A DNA stretch of 64,000 nt, taken from positions 53,219,553 to 53,283,552 of the forward strand of contig JAQMRL010000001.1 in assembly GCA_035578175.1 (NCBI GenBank). The letters run 5' to 3'. Under the pieces are notes generated by a model, which was not told where the DNA came from, did not search any database, and saw only the letters and a list, made by a program, of their open reading frames with translations. Below, piece by piece: positions 57,505 through 64,000 of this stretch. The first letter of the stretch is position 1, and each line of letters starts with the position of its first letter. This DNA is from Catonia carolina (Eukaryota; Arthropoda; Insecta; Hemiptera; Achilidae). The translations under genes were made by a program, and so were the position numbers.

Positions 57505-57720
57505 TCGGAGACGAAGGTTCAGTGTATCTAATCCTAGTAAGTGCAGCTACACAGATTTGAATGCTAGACATTAGTTACCGGTGTACTTTTTGATGGTTGA
57601 ATTCCAATTTACCATACTCTTCAGGAATGTTCGGCTTGAGTCTGCACACTCACATTTATTTGAGGGGTTGCTCATAAATTAAACCGATTGGTACGTACAC
57701 ACGTTAAGCATTTAAAACAA
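57505..57720 (+). repeat. tRNA-related SINE, family D, copy 2
   Basis: It shares with 29170-29395 the ordered blocks GCTAGACATTAGTTACCGGT, GTACTTTTTGATGGTTGAAT, CCAATTTACCATACTCTTCA, GGAATGTTCGGCTTGAGTCT and, near the end, AACCGATTGGTACGTACACA. It is the more diverged of the two; the B box is decayed (AGATTTGAATGCT). Confidence 0.65.
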
Positions 57721-58175
57721 TAATAAAATCCAGTATAATGAGAATTAGTTAGTTATCTACATTGTTGTCTTGTTGGAAATTCTTCCTTGTTCAAAAGATT
57801 ATTTCTCAGAGAACTCATTATAAAAACATTAAAAAGATATTCAAAGAAATGTTAGATTATACATTCATACTTGTTATTACTTAGTATTTTAATTATTTAT
57901 TCATATGTAATGTAGTAGTTCCTGTACTGCGGAATCTATTTGTTCGTATCGCGTGATGATCGGTGAAATTAGCGTGGATTGTACTTCTTTGTGGTTCCGA
58001 ATAATCCCAATTTACCTACGCATTTAGCAATTTAGATTTCAGGTTCCTTTCTTGTTTTCATTTCTTCCAGGAAACCGCTGAAATTTTGGCCCGTTTCACT
58101 AGACATACTGGCTTTACGTCAATACTGTTAATTTTGTTTCCTAACTTGACTCTGTCTTAACATATTTCTTAACTG
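57721..58175. other. AT-rich intergenic DNA
   Basis: Nothing recognised. Confidence 0.4.
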
Positions 58176-58179
58176 ATGT

Positions 58180-58750
58180 TGTTTTCTTTCTGCTCTGATT
58201 TGATCATGTTATGTCCATATTTTCTTCCTTTAATGGGCCAAGGATGTCTCCAAGATCTCCCCTTCCATTTTAGAAATATTTTCCATTTGTTTTTGTGTAA
58301 TTTCTTAATTTTCTGTATTTCATTATCTTATGGCTGGTCGAATGACCATCGGACAATGTTTATTTTATATCCCTTCTTGATAAATTTTCTCATAATAAAA
58401 CTCTCTAATTGAAAAGTTTCTGGAGTTTTCTCTTTCCCCTCAACCCCTCTAACTCAGTTTCTAAGCCCCTTCATTCCTCTGTTGTTAATTCGTTTATTTG
58501 AATGGTTTTGCTTAGATGTTTGAATTTTTTTCACTGTTTTAATTCTCCCGAATTTTGTTTCTACTGTTTTTCTTTTGTAGTTTTATTGTTTATTGCCATG
58601 GTTATTGTACTTTGAAAGAAAATCTGTAAACCCGTCCTCCTGCCAATCTCTTTAAGAAATCCCAAGTCATCTGCAACTTCTCACAAAGCCACAATAGATG
58701 GTGCTTTTGTGTTATCTGCAAGTAAATTTTGTTAATTTGAATAATTATGT
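58180..58750 (-). pseudogene. LINE reverse transcriptase fragment (YADD region onward)
   Basis: The minus strand near 58720 reads FADNTKAPSIVAL then VADDLGFLKEIGRRTGLQI, corresponding to the catalytic [YF]ADD motif and the following K..GL.I..KT segment of non-LTR reverse transcriptases. FGRIKTVKKFKHLSKTIQI (usual ....F+YLG..I) and LTTEE..GLETELEGLRGK follow. It is the only LINE piece in the window that reaches into the RT palm. It has stops and frameshifts throughout. Confidence 0.65.
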
Positions 58751-60794
58751 AGATCCAAAAACAGCAAATGAAATGCGTTATGTATTCTTAAAAATCATGT
58801 GTATATTTTTTCGATTATTCATGGAAATTGTGTCACGTTCGTTGAATTAAAACTTGCACGATTTTGTTATTTTTTTCGTGATATTTAATCCCGTATTTTC
58901 GTCATCTTGACATCTAATAATAGTTCGATATTTACCTTCAGATAGTACCGATTTATAAAAGGTTTTCTGTAAATTTTGCGTGTAGAACGTGAGACAGTTT
59001 ATTCAGCATTAATTTTCTTAGTTTTCTTTCTAAAATCTTTATGATTGTTGTACAGTGAAATATATGCTCCCTGAAAATATTAACAGCAGATACGTAACCT
59101 ATGAATGCTTTCTGTATCCGGGTATTTTAAATTTCATTTATTCTTTCTGGTTATACTAATTTAGTTGAATATCTAATATTCTACAGACTACTGACGCTTT
59201 GTACTACAGGAGGATACCATTACAGATATTTTCGATCACATTACCAAAGATGTAAAGCACTAAGAGTGAAAAAGTTGTATATTTTGCTTGTTGTATAAAG
59301 TAGGTGGTAGGAAATCTATATTTAATTTGATATATTTAAAATACTCAACCGAGCTGAAGTTACGGTTAGGATACAGTTAGTTCATTGATGAAATTTTTCA
59401 GATTCGCTTTGTTTCTTTAGCCGTACTAAGAAATGGTAGATGTGTAAAAAATTGTCGTTTTTAAGCAAGTTAGGTTTATAGGAATCTATTTAAGGTTTAT
59501 TATCTTGAGAATTGATTTATAAAATTGTTTTCCTACCTGATCAGCTTGTGAATTGTGTAACAATTTAATTTTAGTCAGTTCCTTACGAGCGTTTGTTTTA
59601 ATTGTTGTTTCAAGGACTGCTTTTACGAAAATGAATAAATGTTTATATAGTGGGGATGTTAAACTCCCACTTCGAATTTGATTGATCCACTGCTTACGTT
59701 TTCGATTTTGATGTATAGAAGAGAGACATAGACGCTGAACTAGAATGATATGGAAGACTCGAGGCCTTCGAGATGTGTTATTGCTGGAGATTGCTAAAAA
59801 TATGGTGGATGGATGGAGAGACAAACTGTAAACTCTTGGTGAGTTTGAATAAGGGATTGCAAGTTGTGAATTCTGTGAAGCGTAAAAAGCTTTAATTATG
59901 TGATGAGGGACGGAAAGTACAAAATGCTGCAAAACTTCATGCCGGGAAAGGTAAAGTATAAGTGTGGTTTAAGTCTATGTATGATATTAAGGTTGTAGAA
60001 TCTTCGAAACAGGTGTGAGTTTAATTACTCTTTGATCGACGGGCAGTCGACAAAACTCAAGTAATATTTCGTAGCGTTCATAATTTGAAAGTTTAAGTTA
60101 GTTTTGTTTTGTCTGTGACGCCTTCCAAGTACGAGGACATTTAATTTTGAGAAAGCCTTTAATCTTTAGCGTTTAGTAACCAACTTCATTTTTACATTTG
60201 ACAGTTACTTTGTTTGTTACCGTTACCTAGGACTATTATTTCAAATTTACCTAAGCGTTAGTTTTTATTTAATGAAATACGAGTTGGTTAAAAAAGACGA
60301 ACTTTGCAGGTTTATGATGTAATAATTATATAGTTTTTTTTGTACACGAATTAAGAACCACTTTCTCGGAATCTATACAGACTTGCATTTAGAAATGCAT
60401 GTGAAAAGATTCGACTGACATGTAATTAGGCCTAAAATGTTTTATTTATTAAGTTAAATTACGCAACTACTTTATAGTGTTTCACTGCATTAAATTTATA
60501 TTTGAAATGTATTTGCCATTCATTGCTGATTAATGCATATTTCATCAACTATAGAAGAATAATTACGTTTATTAATTAATTTTATATGGTTCGCGTTTTG
60601 TGGAACAAATTTTAGATCTAGAAACGTTAAACGTTTATTAATTAATATTTGCTGCAATTGAAATATCAGTAGAACGTGACTTGTTTTGAAACGTAAGACA
60701 GATATTTACAATTGTGTAAATGGAGTGACGACACCTGATATCCGAAATTGGGTTGCAAAAAATTCTTTACGAAAACCTAGGGTTTCTTAATTAT
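58751..60794. other. AT-rich DNA with one long unexplained frame
   Basis: The minus frame at 59486-59932 (148 codons) is the longest not explained by a transposon. It reads MQHFVLSVPHHIIKAF, then RKRKQWINQIRSGSL and KELTKIKLLHNSQADQVG. I recognise no domain, and the surrounding sequence shows no promoter or second exon. It may be part of a decayed element or chance. Confidence 0.3.
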
Positions 60795-60875
60795 AAGTCA
60801 AAATCTTCAATTCACTAAAACCAACGGCTCATTAATGAACTAGCTTTTAATGCGATTTTAAACGAAACTAAACTA
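60795..60875 (+). repeat. SINE family C tail fragment, copy C4
   Basis: CACTAAAACCAACGGCTCAT TAATGAACTAGCTTTTAATG CGATTTTAAACGAAAC matches the 3' part of copies C2/C3 (CACCGTTCGTTAACCC..TAGCTATTAATGCGACTTAAACGAAA). Confidence 0.55.
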
Positions 60876-61729
60876 TTTTTCAATGTAAATTTTCTGGTAG
60901 TTTTAGTTTTCCTTTAGTTCTGTATTTGCGTACTTGCTTTAATGCAGTCTCATAAGTATACAGAAAATTTTTTTGGTTTTTTTTAAATTTCATTAACCAC
61001 CAAACGCCCAAAGTTATATCTGTAAATATCAGTGTATACGCTAATGAACTGTGTGGAATATGTTATTAGGTAAAATTGAACGTTGTGGTTCAGGTACCAG
61101 TCTTATTTCAGTTTGGTAATCGCCATCCCGGCTTGTGAAAACAAACATTCGTGTCCGAAGAGTTTGCCTGTGCACAGCCGACATAAGCAAACTTCATCCC
61201 GCTATTGCTTTAATATACAAAATTCCATGAGCAATATTGAGCTTCTTCTTTATTGCTTGAAAAATTGCTGTTTCATTGTGACATTTCTCGTATACGTATG
61301 AGATACACGAGTTCGTAGTACTTCGGTTCGTAGAATTATCAGATAAATCATATTATCTACTGTTTTGCTACTTTGCATTATCTGTTTTTTTTTCAGTATT
61401 TTGTTGTTACTAATAATGTTAGAAAAAGTAAACTTCTGAAGTTTGATGCTATTCTATTAGAGGGTTGTTCTGAGAACGGGTGTTTGTCTAATATTTTTTG
61501 CAGCTACTAAATACATGCGAACGAAAGCTATACTTCGGAATGAAATCATGTGGACAGGCTGCATTACAGGACTACTACCTATAATGCAAGTTCTTTATTC
61601 TTTTACATAAAAGGTCTATTTTATGCACATTTACGCCATGTTTTTTGTCGTGCAAAATTATCAACTTGAATGACAGATAGAAAACAAATTTGCGTATTCA
61701 AAGGTTTTAAATAATTTTCATCGTTAATA
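60876..61729. other. AT-rich intergenic DNA
   Basis: Nothing recognised. Confidence 0.4.
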
Positions 61730-62664
61730 CCAGGTGTGGCCATTAAATAACGAGACTGACGTTGTAAAAAATTGTATTTTAATTTTATACATAATCACTT
61801 ATGGTCACCTTCAATATACACTCCTTCGCTATCCCTACAACGCTCCATGCGAGTTTTCCATTGTTGGAAACCGTGCTGGAAGTCATCTTCTGTCAGCTCC
61901 TTCAGGACACGTGCCGCTAAAAATGTTTGAAATGAAGCTCGCAAAAATGTTTGTACTGACGCTTTGTACGTGATTGAAAATGACCCAAATTTTTTGGAAA
62001 CGATAATAACATGTGATGAAACGTGGTTTTTTACTTATGATCCGGAAACGAAGCGCCAATCCATGCACTGGAAGAGCCGAACTTTACCGAGAGCCAAAAA
62101 CGCTCGAATGAGCAAGTCAAAATTTAAAGCAATGATTGTTTTTTTTTATATCCATGGGATTGTGTACCTTCACTGGGTTCCTGAAGGTCAAACAATTAAT
62201 CAATATTACTACCTTAAAGTACTTCTAATCTACGACAAAGAGTAATGAAAAACCGCCCCAAACGTGGAAGGACAAATCATGGGTCTCCACCAAGACAATG
62301 CGCCAGCTCATTCTGGGTTATCTATCAAGAGGTTCTTAGTTAAGTACAGCATCTCAGTGTAAGAACATCCACCTTATTCACCAGATCTTGCACCATGTGA
62401 CTTCTACCTGTACCTTAAGGTGAAATCTGCATTAAAAGAGACAAGATTTGAGTCTGTGGAAGCTGTAAAAGAGAAAGCGGCACGTGTCCTGAATGAGCTG
62501 ACAGAAGATGACTTCCAGCACTGTTTCCAACAATGGAAAAATCGCATGGAGCGTTGTAGGAATAGAGAAGGAGTGTATATTGAAGGCGACAATAAGTGAT
62601 TATGTATAAAATACAAATTAAATTTTTTACAACGACAGTCTCGTTATTTAATAGCCACACCTCG
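61730..62664 (+). mobile_element. Rearranged mariner (DD34D family), copy M3, with a different junction
   Basis: A 935-bp element lies between TA (61728-61729 and 62665-62666). The left arm (61730 to about 61919) is an inverted copy of the 3' end but stops earlier than in M1/M2, at GGACACGTGCCGCT next to AAAAATGTTTGAAATGAAGC. The + strand transposase therefore retains about 35 more residues upstream (VIENDPNFLETIITCDETW). Ends: CCAGGTGTGGCCATTAAATA and TTTAATAGCCACACCTCG. The shorter arm and longer coding part give the same total length as M2. Confidence 0.92.
61920..62598 (+). pseudogene. mariner transposase, N-terminus missing, frameshifted
   Basis: Readable pieces: KMFEMKLAKMF and VIENDPNFLETIITCDETWF (first Asp), DPETKRQSMHWKS, KNARMSKSKFKAM, GIVYLHWVPEGQTINQYYY (in the 61964-62245 frame), then shifted frames with GLHQDNAPAHS-like coding near 62290, PPYSPDLAPCDFYLY, KSALKETRFESVEAV, KEKAARVLNELTEDDFQHCF and YIEGDNK. 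At least two frameshifts prevent an intact protein. The sequence is close to M2 where they overlap. Confidence 0.85.
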
Positions 62665-63620
62665 TACAGCCTACTTTGTCGATACCTTCTCCCAAAAGAA
62701 GTTCTTGGAATAATGTTCATTGAGATTAATAATTAACTTTTTGTATCGTTGGTGTTCAGTTTAAAGATGAACAATATTTTTAATTAAATGTAAGGTGGAT
62801 TGTATGTTCGCCTACCTTAGTATTTATTAAAGTAAGGCAACAGTAAAGTTTGCCTTCAAAGATAGACGTGCACGTACGACGACGGGACGCAATATGTTCA
62901 TCTTGAGTAGTCGTGATGCCTAGAGGGTTAATGCATTAGCACAAGGATGTTTCTTACGTTTTATTTTATTTGCCCGATACTGTTTTATAATTGATTCACA
63001 TTTTGTTGGTAAAGTATTTTCTGGTTTACCGTGAAGTTTTTGCTGTAGGAATGGAATCCCCGGACAATGTTTTCCAGGATACGTCTTCTTACTTTGTATA
63101 GTAATTGACTTACAAGGTCGTTCAGATTGACAACCAACTCATATGTCTGTTAAAATATGTTTCCTTGTATTCCTTACGACCTATCGTACCTCGAATTAAG
63201 TGGATAGATTGCCAGTTCAAGTATTATATTTCACTCCACCTTTAAAATATGCGAACAATAATTCTGGGAATATTTACGATAAAATTTTCCATCATTCAGT
63301 TTTAAATACAAATTACTTTTTGTAGAATTTTTTTTGGATATCTTAATATGTACATTCTATAAATGTATATTGTATTAGTTATTCCCGTTGTTTATAGTAC
63401 AACTAAGAAATCCCATCGATTACAGAAGAAAAAAAGTGAACCGTCTTGTGAAATAAATAGCGGAACGTGTGCCTATATGTACATAAATGTTCATATGTTT
63501 AAAGTGCAATTTTCCAATCTTGAGTTACAGTGGGAACATTCTTGAAGTATCCATTTTAAGAATTCCAGTAATTTATTCTTCAACATTTTGTGTTGTGTGT
63601 ATTTCTTTTATTGTTGTTGT
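62665..63620. other. AT-rich intergenic DNA
   Basis: Nothing recognised; the frame at 63363-63545 has no domain. Confidence 0.4.
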
Positions 63621-63621
63621 T

Positions 63622-63966
63622 TAGGTCATCAGCCGAAAGGCTGGTTGGAACCTGTAGAGGTTTTACTAAGTAAAACGAGGAGTGAGGTGGTTTACCATTG
63701 CCTTCCTCACTGAATGGAAAAGTACGCTTATCAGCATGCCAGGCCCTCTGAAAAGCACATATTTTCCACTCTGCAAATGACACCTTCACTTCATTCACCA
63801 CAGGGTCTGGCTGTATAATGAAATTCATTACTTTCAGAGGAGATAACTCTGATTAGTGTCTTTTACACCTCTTCTGTTCTTAAATGATTCAGTCATTTAA
63901 TTGGCTGACCATGTGATAAGAAACAGAACTGTCTATTTTAGCCCTGCAACTAACAGATTGAGTGTA
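63622..63966 (-). repeat. Family A SINE-like repeat, copy 10
   Basis: This minus-strand copy has the frame open at 63580-63828 (82 codons, MNFIIQPDPVVNEVKV), aligning residue by residue with copies 1 and 2. The minus-strand 3' end reads AACCTCTACAGGTT, CAGCCTTTCGGCTG, ATGACCTAAACAACAACAAT. The CCTCTACAGG variant is shared with copy 2, suggesting a subfamily. Confidence 0.8.
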
Positions 63967-64000
63967 AATAGTTTGACTTAATTAAAATAATTAATATTAT

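Overview
The window is AT-rich, non-coding, repeat-packed eukaryotic DNA. I find no host protein-coding gene, no intron-exon structure with a recognisable product, no rRNA and no functional tRNA. The transposon families point to an arthropod, very likely an insect: DD34D mariner, pogo/Tigger-like ends, Tc3-like elements with a DUF4817-type helix-turn-helix, non-LTR retrotransposon ORF2 tails of a kind common in insects, and tRNA-derived SINEs. A hemipteran source is my guess only. Almost every long open frame is a broken transposase, a LINE ORF2 C-terminus, or chance.

Layout. 0.15-2.7 kb: two copies of a SINE-like repeat, here called family A, which recurs about ten times in the window. 4.4-6.3 kb: a LINE fragment split by a family T repeat, then a diverged direct repeat. 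7.1-9.2 kb: a 56-bp tandem duplication, a rearranged mariner and a pogo-like element. 10-16 kb: two more family T copies, each carrying a nested SINE, and a palindromic Tc-like element (13.1-13.9 kb). 16.8-18.4 kb: a decayed Tc3-like element interrupted by family A. 18.6-25.3 kb: LINE pieces and a SINE with a 13-bp target duplication. 26.3-30.9 kb: a decayed mariner of another subfamily, GC-rich islands and LINE/SINE pieces. 32.6-40.3 kb: LINE ends, tRNA-like SINEs and two long family T copies. 40.3-44.4 kb: a long AT-rich stretch with nothing recognised. 44.4-46.8 kb: family A, a MITE with a 5-bp duplication, and a second rearranged mariner 12 bp further on. 48-58.7 kb: family T, SINEs, a pogo-like element holding a 155-bp tandem repeat, and two LINE fragments. 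61.7-62.7 kb: a third rearranged mariner. 63.6-64 kb: family A on the minus strand.

The most interesting signal is structural. All three copies of one mariner family lack the normal 5' part and carry an inverted copy of their own 3' end there, so both ends are 3' ends. Two copies share one junction and the third has another. A separate Tc-like element shows the mirror case, with its 5' end, including the start codon, duplicated in inverse at its right end. Family T has the layout of a Helentron-associated (DINE-1/HINE-like) element. These are sequence observations; genome-wide searches would be needed to judge novelty.
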